A stretch of DNA of 64,000 nt from Meconema thalassinum (GCA_946902985.2 OX336395.1:291457065-291521064); one strand, 5' to 3'. Shown: positions 44,906 through 57,344, numbered from the stretch's first letter. The notes: a model not told the origin generated them from the letters alone. Numbers and translations are program-made.

Positions 44906-44949
44906 GCAAAAATGGCTTCAATGCTTTCTAAACATGGACGTTTCAAATA

Positions 44950-46445
44950 ATATTGATTAGGGTTCTGTGAAGAGTTGTGAACATAGGCGGTGAGGTCAAA
45001 CTACTAGAATTTGCCGACTATATTGTTGTCATAACAGAGAATGAAGTGGGTCTGAGGATCAATTAAGAGGAAACGAGTGTATGGCAGTGTCAAGGGAGAA
45101 TAAAGAAGAAGCGATGGGGACACTAGAGATAGGATGCTTGCTGTTGAAGAAGCCTGGATCCTTCAAATATCTAGGAAGCATCGTAAATTGGAATAACAAC
45201 ATGGAGGAAGAGATAATGAACCGTATAAAATTTGCAGAGAGGTGAATATTTGCAATGAATAAACTATTCAGCAGTAAAGTGTTATCAAGGACATCAAAAC
45301 TCCGTGTCATAAGACAATTGTACGACCAGTATTAATATATGGGGCAGAGACATGGACGCTGAGCAAGATGATGGAGAGGAGAATATTGACCTTTGAAAAC
45401 AAAGTGTTAAGAAAAAAGTGACAGTCAGTCTGAAAGACTACACTTTGTATCATTTTAATGCTACAAATGCTGAAAAATGCTAGAAAGGCTGGAGGCTTCT
45501 CGCTTCGCTCGAAGCCAAAGACTCTTGACATGTTAAAAAATATCTGCATAATACTTATCTTGCTTATCTTGTTTCAAATTACTCGCGAACGGCAAGTGCA
45601 AACCAAGCACAAAGCAATGCCAAGCGCGCGGGATGCCGTCACGCTGATCAGAGCGCGCGGGGACGTGCCCCTTCCATCCAGTCTAAAAACACTTATAGTG
45701 GGCGATGTATTGAAGATAGAGATATGCTCTCGCGGACTTTTTTGTAGAACTTTTCATGCTGACCAATTCTTGATATTTTTAACGGTTTGCCCAGCGTAAG
45801 CTTAAGAAGTGCACGGATGCCAAGTTTGTTTTCGACTTTTTCACTGAAATTGTTACTGCTTGGCTTCCTTTGATCATACATAAATTATTTTCTACAGAAT
45901 CTTTCCTCGAGTTATCCTTTACAGAATGGTGAAAACCGCATCAAAATCCATCCAGTTGTTCTCGAGATTACCCGTGACGTCCTGGAATCGGGGATTTTTG
46001 TCTTATACTAACAAAGTAGAGATTGTCGGGCAACACATGCACCAAGCAGTACTATGACGTCACACACCTCAGTGCATCTGGGTACATTTCGTCCCGTCAC
46101 CGTAACGTAACGCCAGACCCCAGCGTAACGACGAAGTCGACAAGATCATTTAAAATTATAAATACTTCGGTTTGGTATTAGAGCAGGGAAACTTCACAAG
46201 AAGAAAAACAGAAATTCACGCACTGTATAAGGAACCGGATGTGATAGCAGAAGAATAGAATGGCTGGGACATGTACTGAGAAGGGAGGAAGGGATGGTAA
46301 AAAGTGTGCTAGAAGGAAAACCACAAGGAAAAAGACCTCTCGGTAGATCAAAGTTGAGATGGAGCCAACGAGAATATGGCCGGAGCAGAAAGCAATGGAA
46401 GAGTGAGACAATGACCCGACTTCAGTTCGTGTGGCCAACTTAAGT
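44950..46445 (+). pseudogene. LINE F remnant split by a GTTACGTTACGG repeat
   Basis: The left part (44950-45417) has KLLEFADYIVVITEN (the FADD box changed to FADY), GSFKYLGSIVNWNNNMEEEI, KVLSRTSKLRVIRQL and ENKVLRK. The right part (46146-46440) resumes with YFGLVLEQGNFTRRK-type sequence, IEWLGHVLRREEGMV and GKRPLGRSKLRW. Stops and frameshifts are present throughout. The interruption is the reversed repeat family copy. Confidence 0.8.
45420..46145 (-). repeat. GTTACGTTACGG family copy 4 (longest), inside LINE F
   Basis: In its own orientation it starts at 46142 with GTCGACTTCGTCGTTACG, then TGGCGTTACGTTACGG and the CACTGAGGTGTGTGACGTC unit, a middle part with a TGGATTTTGATGCGGTTTTC block (~45930-45950), and ends with TTTGGCTTCGAGCGAAGCG and TAGTCTTTCAGACTGACTG at ~45420-45440. 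At ~725 bp this appears to be the fullest copy and gives the family limits by interrupting a LINE. A 113-codon frame on the + strand (45458-45799) has no recognisable domain. No obvious TSD or terminal inverted repeat was found. Confidence 0.75.
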
Positions 46446-47300
46446 AAGGGTTCTGTGAAGGTTTGGTTCAAGGTTGCCACAAGCTACAAATGGTTGGAAA
46501 CCACTGCCCAAGGGTTACCAAATAAAACTACAAGTGTGAATAGAAACACAAGACCATCAACACTGTAGTGTAACTAAGCTGTAAGCTATAGTAATTGACA
46601 GGAATGTCATTATTCTTCAACACCATTTGCTCAAATTGCAAAATCAACGTTTCGGAAGGAAACTAGAATTTTCACACCCTGATTTGGAGCTTTAATTCAT
46701 AGGAATATATGCATTTCAGTCATCAGAAACTAAATTCTGTTTTCCTTTCAAAACATGATTTTCCAGTTTGAACCGTCCTCATGTAATTTTAAGTGCAGAC
46801 TTCATCCTTCACAGTATCTTGCAGTGACCTGCATCTTGGCGAGGTTCACAATACCAACCGATGTGCCCAATGGAACACCATAGCAAACCACTGGCAACAG
46901 CGATTATCATTTGCTCTCCAATTCCAAGGCAAACAAGTACTTCAAAATTTGACAAATAGTTTGTTTACTGAAGCTTATTTTGAATGAATTTAAGAATGGA
47001 ATTGCCATATTCTGATGTCATGCTTTAAATAAACTCCTTGTGTTTGCTTTTTGCTCCAACCGGCAAAAAAAATAGCAGAATATCCAGTTTGTGCCATTCC
47101 TTTGACCGATTTCTTGCCTGCTCTTTGAATGTGACTGTTCATAGCTGTAGATTCTAAATTTTATTGAAATGCAGGGCGCAGTACAAATACTTCCCAAATT
47201 TTAAACATAAATGTCATATATACACTAGAGCTATTTCACAGTTTCAAAGAGCATTGTTTAAGACTTAAGTTGGCAAACCTGAGCTGCATAAGTAACTCGC
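46446..47300. other. No gene recognised
   Basis: AT-rich DNA with short frames only. Confidence 0.4.
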
Positions 47301-47502
47301 AGTAATGAAAACAGTCGCCATATTGGGGAAAGCAAGGATAAATCAATGCTGCCAACGTAGCTTCAACACTCTTGACTGAAGCCCGTCTGCATTTCCCATT
47401 ACATTGAAGCCACTGTCCGGGGAAATGAAAACAGTCGCCATATTGGGGAAAGCAAGGAAAAAGCAATGCTGCCAACTTCACTTCACCACACTTGACTGAA
47501 GC

Positions 47503-48368
47503 CACGGCGTTCTTAAGTTAACAGGCGGGAGCGGTACCCCCACTCTGCCACCGGTGAGTGACGTCAGGGGTCTCAGCTGGACGGCCGACAGCGCGCTAGT
47601 CATAGGGCAGAGAGGTGCATTCATGTAATTAAATCGGTTTTGTTTACAGAAGAAATTGGGATGGACTTCTGAATTTCACCACAGTCCTACTTTAGTGATC
47701 GATGATTTGTTTGAGACGTTTTCCTCTGTCACTACGGGCGATTAAAGCAATTGACTGCGATACAAGTCAGCCCAGAGCGGTATACAAAAGGAGCATGCTG
47801 GAAACTGTTTGATTGCATTACAAGTAGGCGGTTTTTGTATCTTCTACAAAACACAAGAATTAGTTGAATATATTTAAGTGAGCATATCATATCTGTTTAT
47901 GTACTTTAACAAACAAGCAGATATTTTATTACTCATCACTTTTGTCCAACCACTAATGAATGCCACTTGACAGCATACAGGTAACATTATGGGGAAAGGA
48001 ATTTGCATCCCTTCCTGAAGCTTTCAAGCAGAACAATGACATCCTCAAACAGCTTGGTGTCACCGATAACAAAGTACAGGGAATCTGCTTACGTGTACTA
48101 AAAGATTCTCTTCACATACGGTACTTCCTAACTATATTCTGGCAGGAAGAAACCCGGGAAACTGGAGCTGGAGATGATTATAGTGATGATGAGAGCGAAT
48201 TATTAAAGACTAGCTGTTTTTATTTTCTTACAATACAAAATGTTTGACATTTTCGTTATTAAAATGCCTGCTTGAAGAAAACTCGACTCATCACTCTCCT
48301 TTTTAGTGTTCTTGATTACACTGGAGGAAACGTACTAATCGAAATAAAGTAAATTTCAGAATATGGCT

Positions 48369-48416
<48 letters not shown>

Positions 48417-51400
48417 CCGCGCGAAAATAATAATGTTTATCTAATAAATCTGCACAGAATATTCATTTTATGTCTACTTTGTGTTTTAATCACTTTAAAG
48501 TGTTCAATTTTCTTTTTCTTTTCGGGGCCTTTTCTAAAGAAACTTTATCACATCTTGCTTTCTTGTAATTAGACAGGATAATGTTACAAAGTATACAAAT
48601 AATACGATCAGTAATTTTCATAATCGGAGTACCACACACACATGTACGCTCCAACATTTGTCTCAGGTCCACGTCTTCGTTGACAACAAGTTTGATTAAA
48701 GAACGTAAAACTGAATAATGCCTTTTTCATCGCTTTAAAAACGTCGTTTCGTATTTGCTCGATACCATAACTTGCATCGAACGAAATGCATATTTTCCTA
48801 TGCTGATTACTGTACTTGATCGTACAGTCAAACCACCCCTGTTTATCTCCTCAAAGTAAGCATCCTCCCTATTTTCACCAATTATGAGATCTCTGCAGAT
48901 TTTACATTCTATTTTGGCCGCTGTCTTAAAACTTGCGTAGCCACACACAAATAGCAGAGCAGAAGCGTCAACATCACTGTTTACCGTACATTCCTGAATT
49001 ATCGATGGTATGTCGTCACGAAGAATACAATCCAGTCCGTCTTCGGTTTTAATTTCTTCATCACACACTTTTAAATTGTCCACATTGAGAGCAATTTGGC
49101 CGTAACGAGCAGATCTGATTCCTAAAACACTTTTTGCTCTGATCTTTCTTTCCGAGTCCATTATTTCCCTGACACTAACGGAGTAGTTTCCACCGCTCAT
49201 TTGACGGTATACACTGAAGCGTTTATCAAGTCTATCGGTTTGAAGTTTCCCTGGTAGGACATATTCCACTGAGAGGTGCAGCAACGCGAATCTTATGATT
49301 AAGATTAGTGTCTTTGTTGTATGGATCAATGCTTTTCCTGTGTCATTGCTTAGACTGCCACCATGATATTGTTGTCCTATTTTCAGCCAGGTATTGACCC
49401 ATAAAACAAATCTCTCTTAAGAACACGAATTTTTGGTCATTCAGTGACGTAAAAGGCACCCCCATCATATTATTTCTACAAACGCCACTTATTTTACTCT
49501 TTGTATTTACGATTTCCCACCATTTCCAAATTACTGTAATGAAAGCTGCAGTCTCATTAAACCCTTTAGCAGCAAGTGCTGCGCGTGTACTTTCATGGAA
49601 AACGTTTACGACCAACATAACATTCTGCCTTTCCAAGTTGGTAGGATATAAAGTTCTGTAATTTAGTTTAAAGGCCTTCTTCAGAATGTAGTTTGATTCT
49701 TCTCTGTACACGGAGCGAAGGTCACTAAATTGTGCTCTCAGAGGTGATTTCTCTTCATTGCTATCCTGTACGTCAAATGGTGGAAATATGAAGGTGTTGG
49801 AGCTGTCTTTCTGATTAAGCCAGTTATTTCTAATATTTTTAAACAGATGTACGGTATCATACATATAGCACACGGGGTGATCAATATCTGGCAATGAAAG
49901 AAGAGAACTATCTTCTGAGTCCCTACTTAGAATTGAAAACATATTCTGGTTCTGTCTATTGTTGTCTGAAATTACTCAGAGGACTTTGAAACCACACTCC
50001 TCTAGCAAAGCAATATACTCTTTTGTCATACCCGCGAGCTCCTGTCCAGAGAGATGTTTCACCGGATTCAAGGAAATTACATGTTCTAAAGACGAAAAAG
50101 CTCCAGTTATCATGAACACTTGCACAGTTTTTGCTTCACTTAACTGTTCTTGGTTTTCAGCAAATCCAGTTATGTTTCCCGACCTGTAGGAAATTTCTTC
50201 TTTAACATATATTTCATCAAGTTGCAAGATTACCCACTTATCATCACACTTTTCAGCGGCTTTTTTTCTTTCAAGAAATGAACGTTTTCGTTAAAATTAC
50301 CCGGAGCTACATTTAGGGAAGAAGTCAATCTTTGTAAATGTTTAGAATGAGGAAGGGATAGAAATTTGTTCTGCCTGATAGTATCATAACACTTCGCGGA
50401 TTGCATGTACAATATGTAAGAGCAAAGTATCATGTTGGGAGAATACCTTCTTTTGTTCTTAAATATGAGAGAGAATTGCTCGGATAAAAAATTAACTTGC
50501 TGAGAAATTCCCTCTTCTCCACTATCCAATAAAGTTTCTTGAATGACATCCAGCAATTTTAAGACATTGGCCACGTAATTTTCCAAGTTGGTTTGGAATC
50601 TCTTCTCAGTAAGATACTGTAACAAACTGAACAGTGTTCTCCAACTCTTCACAGCTGTTTCACTTCCCAACACTGAAGAAAGTTCTGTAGAAGACAATTG
50701 CAAATTGTTATAGAAAGCCGATACAAGTAAATGATTATCTACATTAATATAAAAATCAAAAGTCATAGACTCAAAATTGATTCTATATATAACCACTCTA
50801 TCGTCAAAAATATTGAAATTAATAGCTGAGTCCCCTTTCACATTAGTACTATTATCTGCTAATCGTTTCTCCAGAGAATTGCATAAACTCTCGAAACTGA
50901 TTATAACATCGTCCCATTCTGCCGCAGAAACAGCACTTTCTTGAGCATGTTTCTTTCTCACTTCGATTTCTCCTCTCTTCTGGATGTTTCCGCTTAATTT
51001 CACTTTCCTTTGTCAAGTATTTCGGCAAACCTTCAAAAATAGTAGGACTAGAACCTTGAACTAGCTTAGGATGATCGTATGTATACACTTGTTTCTGTCC
51101 ATTAGAATCACAGTATTCATTCTGTAAAATAATGCAGTGCGGTTGAAAATGTTTAATGCACACAACACTGTTTACCGAAGGTGCCCAGTCTTTCCTCGGG
51201 ATGCTTCTCAGCCATTTATTTCTCAAGTTTACTTCCTTGGGAAAAGAGAAACAATTCACGTAGGCGGTTTCAACTCCACGAACCTGAAAATTACTCCTAC
51301 ATCCTGGTACACAGCACCTTCGTGGCATTGTATATGCATTAAAAATATATCACGTGTGGCACGGGTATATTTATCGCTTGTTACTGGACAACAGGAAAAG

Positions 51401-51553
51401 CAATATATTGTGAATTGTCACCCTCGAAACATGAAACAATGACCACATCACAGCGCGCCAACAAGACTGAGCATCTGTTTGCTGTGGGGAGTAAGACCCA
51501 TGACGTCACAGCCCCGCCGGCAGTGTTCCCGCCTGTAACTTAAGAACGCCGTG
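47503..51553 (-). mobile_element. P-superfamily DNA transposon, both ends present
   Basis: Terminal inverted repeats begin CACGGCGTTCTTAAGTTA at both ends (18 identical, then ACAGGCGGGA with a one-base offset). The target duplication is CTGAAGC (47496-47502 and 51554-51560), 7 bp by the repeat-register check, although P elements usually make 8. Inside is a THAP-type transposase on the minus strand; the 3' 1.2 kb holds a 95-codon + frame (47960-48247, acidic end, unrecognised) and an (AC)22 microsatellite at 48371-48414. Confidence 0.93.
48727..51328 (-). pseudogene. P-element transposase (THAP9-like), four breaks
   Basis: ATG at 51328 starts a THAP zinc finger: CCVPGC at residues 5-10, the C-x2-H pair in VVCIKHF (~57-63) and a PTIF motif (~95). 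A frameshift near 50960-51000 leads to a coiled region, then the frame breaks again at the A7 run near 50262-50268. The catalytic part begins ILQLDEIYVKEEISY (~50190-50235), has an in-frame TGA at 49976-49978 inside the segment before ISDNN, then CYMYDTVHLFKNIRNNW and GFNETAAFITVIWKWWEIVN. Another frameshift near 49350 leads to YVLPGKLQTDRLDKRFSVYRQMSGGNY, the conserved P C-terminal block, and a stop at 48727. It is inactive as read, although the element ends are intact. Confidence 0.9.
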
Positions 51554-51602
51554 CTGAAGCCCATCTGTATTTCCCATTACATTGAAGCCACTGTCCGGGG
51601 AA

Positions 51603-52471
51603 AACCTTTGGTCACTTCTGGGTTCGACCACCGTCCGGGGTTTCTATTACAAGTAAGGGGGTCTGGGGCACTAATATCCCCCCCCCCCTCACTAGTGACA
51701 AACAGTTAAACTTCCTCGTCTTGGTCATATTACCAGTTCCTATAGGAAATGTGTGAGCTTTTCCTTGGGGCTCACTACTCGAATTCAGAAGACGACTACC
51801 ACCACTGGATTCAATCTTGTAAAAATTCTTTGGAAATATTATATATATATATATTTACAAAATTGCTGTATCGATTTTCCTCGGGGCTTACGATCACAAG
51901 CCGTAGTTACTTTAAAACAGCTTTTGTCAATCAAGGTCAGGTTCTATGGCACTTACGGCTATGCGGCCGTTTCTGCTAACAGTCGCTGGACAAGAGATGG
52001 CAGCACTGCCGTCCCTGGCAAGCCATCGCATGTGAATAGCGACTTCCCCTCCGCCCTTCCATTACTCCTCATTCGCACACAATCTTCCCCTCTCTCAGTT
52101 GAAGCCTTCCTTGCGAGTCGCACAGCGATCTGTTTCCGAGTCGTAAGCTTATTGCAACCTTGAGATCTGTCGTCCAGCCAGATAAAATGGGTCGGGGCGT
52201 TTGATTGATAGGACTATGCATTTCAATTTTCTTCTGCTACAAGGGAAAATATTAACTTATTGTTAAGTAAAGTGCCATGTGTTCAGATTTTCTGTAGCAC
52301 GCCAGGTTTCCTTTCTTGTAATTTTGAAAAGAAAATCGAAAAAAACATCAAAATTGGCAAAGTTGATCATTAAAAAAATATATAATATTAATAAGACAAT
52401 ATACCTAAATGACTGCTTAGGTATTGAGGGATGTAGAATCCAATTCTGTATTCAGAGTTTCTCTATCGTGT
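51603..52471. other. No gene recognised
   Basis: Contains a C tract (~51681-51692) and a short (AT)n (~51840-51852). No supported gene. Confidence 0.4.
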
Positions 52472-52504
52472 CCCGTTTTTTTTTTTTTTTTTTTTTTTTT
52501 TTTT
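52472..52504 (+). repeat. Poly-T tract
   Basis: An uninterrupted run of about 33 T. It may be the poly-A end of a minus-strand retrocopy, but I see no recognisable body to its left. Confidence 0.9.
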
Positions 52505-52589
52505 GTGTAATATTTAGAAATAAGAACGAAAAACTTCTAAATTCGATCAAGAATTTCAATAACGTCAAATTAGGTACCATATTATTTTT

Positions 52590-53090
52590 TAAAGTCGCCT
52601 CCGTTGCGTAGTGGTCAGAGTGATTAGCTGCCACCCCGGAGGTCCGCAGTTCGATTCCCGGCTCTGCCACGAAAATTGAAAAGTGGTATGAGGACTGGAA
52701 CGGGGTCTACTCAGCCTCGGGTGGTCCAAATGGGTAGAGGGGGTTTGATTCCCACCTCAGCCATCCTCGAAGTGGTTTTCCGTGGTTTCCCCACTTCGTC
52801 CTAGGGCAAATGCTGGGATGGTACCTACCGTAAGGCCACGGCCGCCTCCTTCCCACTTCCTTGCCTAACCTCCCAGTCTTCCCATCCCTTCATCAGGCCC
52901 CTGTTCGCTTTGCAGGTGAGGCCGCCTGGGCGTAGTGCTGGTCACACAGCCCAGTTGTATCCAAGACCCAATTTTCAAGCTCCACGACAATGCCCTCAGT
53001 GGCGGTAGAGGTGGGATCCCTCTTTTAGTCCGTGGGAAAAGCCAACCCTGGAGGGTAAAACGATGGCGAAAAAAACAAAATATATTTTTA
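52590..53090 (+). repeat. Long CORE-like SINE with two tRNA-like promoter boxes
   Basis: The head (GTTGCGTAGTGGTCAGAGTG, B box CAGTTCGATTCCCGGCTC at ~52647-52664) is followed by a block with GACTGGAACGGGGTCTAC and a second B-box-like GGTTTGATTCCCACCTC (~52742), then TTTTCCGTGGTTTCC and GCAAATGCTGGGATGG. The tail region extends about 280 bp further (GGTGAGGCCGCCTGG... CTTTTAGTCCGTGGG). The flanks ATATTATTTTTTAAAG and ATATATTTTTAAG suggest an AT-rich TSD but are not conclusive. Confidence 0.8.
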
Positions 53091-53094
53091 AGCG

Positions 53095-54300
53095 TGTTTT
53101 AACACCGCAATATAAAGCTAGTATAAAATCTTGAATTATATTAATATAAAGTACTTCCAGCCATTCAGAAGTTCAATTTGTCGTTTGAATTGTGCAGTTC
53201 AACAGGAAGTAATTTTATGGCACCACTTAACCTTCTCAGATCCACTACATATTTTCTGAACACAGATTTACTGCGCTGGATATATGACACATAAAATGAA
53301 TACACAATTAAAGCTTACAGTATACCTACCAGTTTCAAGGAATGGAATTAATACAAATGTAGAAATGCATTGAGTTTTTTTAGTTTCTTTGCAATATTAA
53401 CCAAGAGAAAAAAAATATAGGGATACTTTGCTCATAATTTTTAATGCCAGTTATTTTATAAGATTTCAGGGATTCCATTTGAATAAATTACCAGCGTTAA
53501 CGCAATAATAATAGTATAATTGATGTAAAGATATATATCAGTTTCAGTATTTTGACATTTTCATAATTTCCAAAAAAGTTCTTTCTTAAAAAAAATTGCG
53601 CGCGTTAAACGAAACTACACATGGGCTTTGTAACTACCCATAGGGGGGAAGAGGTTTTCTGTAGCGAAGTGGTTGCATACCAGTGATATAACTATAAAAT
53701 TAAGACACAAAATAAGTGTTTGGATGGATCATAAACCTTTTTATTGCGCACTGACAAAACTGCAATGGAATGCAAAACATTATAAAAAAAATGCAGTAAA
53801 CCACAAAAGGTGATTTATGTAAACAAAATGACTGTTCATTCAGCAATGAAATTTCAAGTCCACGTATGCAGAATTTTATGAAGTACGATGCATATTTAAC
53901 ATTCTGTGAACAAAACACACACTTTAACAATTAAGAGCCAAAACACTGAAAACACATAATATTTGCTACAAACGTGTGTAAATGAAAGTTAATCTACTAT
54001 AAATTATAACATCATTTCCAAATAAGAAACCATCTCCGGATTTTTTTTTCAGAAAATACCCAAATTATGCACTATTAACAAACAAAAATTATTTTTAAAA
54101 TGTAAGCAGCAAGTTCAATGACAATCGGCTGCATATACACACTAGCAAGAACATGAAAAAAAAACCAATAACACACAGCTATTGATATATTTAAGTATGT
54201 TAAAGTTGTTATGTTATTAATTATTTCACATTAAATAATAAAGAATAATTTATTATTCACTTCCTAAACCAAAGAAACTTACAAGGCAACTGATAAAAAA
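53095..54300. other. No gene recognised
   Basis: Very AT-rich; no supported gene or RNA. Confidence 0.4.
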
Positions 54301-54304
54301 AATA

Positions 54305-54986
54305 GTACATTATGCTACGAGCCTATAATGGCTATAATTATGACACGAGTATTTTTATAAAACGAGCCTATGCGAGTTTTATAATTTCCATACGAGTGTC
54401 TTAATTACCATTATAGGCGAGTTGCATACGACTGTTTATGTTCGACGATAATTATAACTTTATTATATGTTTTAACATAAATATTCATAAATATCTTTTG
54501 AGAGTCAGCCACTTGAATTTTGTGATCGCAGTGCGAGCGCTGCGTATATCTCTGTCTTTCAAGATCTCTGAACGACCGACGCATCACGCATGCGCTCTGT
54601 GTGCTTGCAATGCCATATGCAGGCCATATGTTTACATCTGCCGTCCCTCAGTAATATTGTCACCGGAGTCGTTTGAAGGCAATGCGCTGTGTAGAAATTA
54701 GTGTTGGTGATATTAAGGTACAGTGCTATTTCATGTCTCATATTCGCCAGTTTATTTACGTGAACATATGGACGGTGCGTATTCCATGTCGGTAATTTAT
54801 TATAGTTCGATGTTGTGTTTATGTCCAACATGTTGGATTTTGAGCGCATGCGTGAAGGTATCGTTACCTAATTGGTCAATGAACGAGCTCTGATTGGCTG
54901 GAGAAACTGTATCATAATGAAAAACAGTGTTATAATGACCATCATTATGATACAGTTTTCTGACACATAATAGTGAGGGTCGAACA
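54305..54986 (+). repeat. Foldback hairpin plus body A, copy 3 (uninterrupted)
   Basis: Hairpin 54311-54430, body A from TTTATGTTCGACG (~54434) to GGTCGAACATAA (~54978). This uninterrupted copy provides the pre-insertion sequence for the LINE B site. GCATGCGC palindromes at ~54587 and ~54844 and the ATTGGTCAATG and GATTGGCTGG boxes (~54870-54900) are conserved. Confidence 0.9.
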
Positions 54987-55458
54987 TAATAGTACATTAT
55001 ACAACGAGCCTATAATGGTTATAATTAAGACACGAGTATATTTATAAAACGAGCGTATGCGAGTTTTATAATTTCCATACGAGTGTCTTAATTACCATTA
55101 TAGGCGAGTTGCATACGACTGTTTATGTTCGACTAACTATTTTATGTTCGAAGATAAATATTCATAAATATCTGTCGAGATTTCGCCAGTTTTATGTACT
55201 GAACAGACCGCATGAGACGCAGAGAATGCCTTGTATTTGACCACGGACTTCTCGATTAGCCCACTATGACACTAGGCAACGCAGTTTAGAAGGCCTTGGA
55301 ACTCCACGCAGGTGCGATGCTAACCTTATCTAATTGGTCAAACAACTGTTTCTTGAGCTCTGATTGGTGGAAGAAACTGTTTCATAATGAAAAATAGTGT
55401 TATAATGACCATCATTATGATACCGTTTTCTGACACATAATAGTCAGGGTCGAACATA
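54987..55458 (+). repeat. Foldback hairpin plus body B
   Basis: Hairpin 54996-55116 followed by body B (55117-55458), matching 20729-21175. The order here is A then B, whereas at 20.7-24.0 kb it is B then A, so the hairpin-body modules are arranged in both orders. Confidence 0.88.
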
Positions 55459-55653
55459 AATATATTTAGGCTACGTATTCTGAACAATTTACAGTACGTT
55501 CGAGTATCATTCAACAATATTAGCTTCTTGTTGTTGCTTATTTTAGGGCTGCGACATCGTGGTCATATAGCCTCGTGCATCTAGGTGTGTGTAACCTGTG
55601 TTATTGTGATGGCTGAACCACTGTGTGCAGTTGTAAACTAAGGTTAGAACATA

Positions 55654-55882
55654 AAGAGGCGGCCGTGGCCTTAAGTTAGGAACCACCCCGACCACGGAAA
55701 ACCACTTCCAGGATGACTCAGGTAGGAATTGAACCCTCCTCTTCTGAGTTTTATCTGACGAGGCTGAGTGTACCCCGTTCCAGCCCTCACAACAGTATTA
55801 AAATCTCCTGGCAGAGCCGGGAATCGAACCCGAACCTCCAGGGTGTCAGCCAAGAACGCTAGCCACTACACCCCCAGGTGGT
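55654..55882 (-). repeat. SINE of the 52590-53090 family, minus strand
   Basis: On the minus strand: GTGTAGTGGCTAGCG head, B box GGTTCGGGTTCGATTCCCGG (~55813-55833), GGCTGGAACGGGGTACACTC, a second box GGTTCAATTCCTACCT, then AAGTGGTTTTCCGTGGTC and GGCCACGGCCGCCTC where it is truncated. It abuts the C-terminal end of the YqaJ locus 2 frame. Confidence 0.88.
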
Positions 55883-55883
55883 T

Positions 55884-57101
55884 AATGTTTTTCTTGTCTG
55901 TGAATGTGTCAGTGGTTTCCTCTTCTTTCGTTTGTTGGTATTATTTTTTGTCGCCTGCTTTTGTCGTTGTGTCTCTAGCACAAATGAGGGATCTCGGATG
56001 TTCATGCCTCGAACAACTCGACTGTCTAGAATTTCTGGCAAAATACACTCCTTATAAAATTGTACCAGGTTTGGAAGCATTTTTCTTTGCCATAATATCT
56101 CATCCTTTTCTATCCTTTCTACGAATAGTTCTCATTTCTTCGTATAAACTACATTGTCGCACCATTTTCTCCTGGTGATATTCAATTGACCTTGGACCTA
56201 GAAGAAGTAGCTGTAGCTTCGTTTCAATTGCAATTTTCCTTCTGACAGTTCCAAGCACAAACATTTTTTTTTTGTCACCTCGTCTCTCAAATCTGATTCA
56301 GTGACGGACGCAAGGCATTTTACTTCTACGAGGCCATCACAAGCAACCAAACCATCAGGACTGGTTCCTAAAAATGAATGATCTTGATCTACGAAGAACC
56401 CACACTTGGTGACCATGTTGCCAGTTTTGTCTTCGTACATTTTCAACACAGCGTCCTCATTATCTCTTGCAAATTTGACGGAAACTGAGGTGAGATTTTT
56501 GGCATACAAAGTTGATTTTACAAGATTGTGGCAAGGGGTGTGAGATAAACGCTATGACTAGCCCAAACTTGGAAGCTGTCAAGCGATTCACTCTTTGGTC
56601 GTGCCACATGGGGTTAGTGTGTTGTCCAAGAGTTGATACCTCAATAGGACTGCCGTTTGTTACCACATCGGCCATTTTCTTTGAGAAGTTGATCATTCTT
56701 GTCTCAAGAACTTCATCTTCAACGTCAGGCAACTGTGCTAGTGGCATCACACTTTCGTATCTTCTTTACTGGCGGTTTTTGAGAAAATGCCAGTGCCCTT
56801 CGAGATCGTCTTTTCTCTCTGGCGACAATTTTCGCCTTGAAAATACTACCTGGGCTTCCATGTAGTTTTCTCCAGGGACTAAGATGCCATGTAGATACAG
56901 TGGTGTGACTTAGCTAAGCAAAAGTAAACATCGCCATTTTGCAATGAAAGGAATACGTGAAATCCCTTTAATATTTCCCAAATGCTTACAACACCACTCA
57001 GCGAGCTCATCCCATGTCCATACGACCTCTTCGCCCAGCCTCCGTCGCCAATAACATATGTACGGAACGCCATTCAAATAGTTGTTCTTTTCAATGGCAA
57101 T
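55884..57101 (-). pseudogene. YqaJ-type nuclease locus 2, partly open
   Basis: Same family as 39300-40469 but better preserved. Read right to left: DELAEWCCKHLGNIKGI (~56980-57030), QLPDVEDEVLETRMINFSKKM (~56665-56735), HDQRVNRLTASKFGLVI (~56555-56605), a shift at ~56510, then ARDNEDAVLKMYEDKTG, CGFFVDQDHSFLGTSPDGLV and GLVEVKCLASV (~56310-56400). The Asp-Gly of TSPDGL and the E-x-K of LVEVKC are the expected nuclease residues. A stop near 56198, then the end: MLPNLVQFYKECILPEILDSR (~56015-56080). It lacks a convincing continuous frame and is bounded by SINEs on both sides. Confidence 0.75.
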
Positions 57102-57119
57102 ACGTCTTTCTTCTTCTGT

Positions 57120-57326
57120 TTTCTTTCTTCGGCATTTCCCAATTAATTGGGGTCGCCGGAGCCAACCAGGCTCATTTTGGTTTTGGCCGGGGATTTGATG
57201 CCGGTTGCCCTTCCTGACGCCACGTGATTTTTCAGGTGAAAATTCCACCCCGCTGTCACCGGGATTCGAACCCCGGCCGTCCGGGTGAAAGACGAGCAGC
57301 TAAGCCACTGCGCCATCACGCTCCCC
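57120..57326 (-). repeat. tRNA-derived SINE, minus strand, 18-bp TSD
   Basis: ACGTCTTTCTTCTTCTGT flanks it at 57102-57119 and 57327-57344. On the minus strand the head GTGATGGCGCAGTGGCTTAG and the B box GGGGTTCGAATCCCGGTG form a convincing tRNA-like pair. The 3' part contains GGCGTCAGGAAGGGCAACCG, shared with the SINE at 24308-24675 (GGCGTCAGGAAGGGCATCCG). It is inserted at the N-terminal side of YqaJ locus 2. Confidence 0.92.
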
Positions 57327-57344
57327 ACGTCTTTCTTCTTCTGT

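Larger units (their letters stand above)
47305..51602 (+). repeat. Two-copy 120-bp tandem repeat split by the P element
   Basis: GAAAACAGTCGCCATATTGG begins units at ~47305 and ~47425, exactly 120 bp apart. The second unit is cut at CTGAAGC (47496-47502) and resumes after the P element at 51561. Left and right parts (78 + 42) again add to 120. Confidence 0.9.

Noticed and set aside
47960..48247. A second gene carried by the P element
   Set aside because: 95-codon frame on the opposite strand without known domain or conserved start context; listed only within the element.
48371..48414. (AC)22 as a regulatory element
   Set aside because: A simple microsatellite; nothing in the sequence supports a function.
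52472..52504. Processed pseudogene ending in poly-A (read as T on this strand)
   Set aside because: No coding sequence recognisable on either side and no TSD found.
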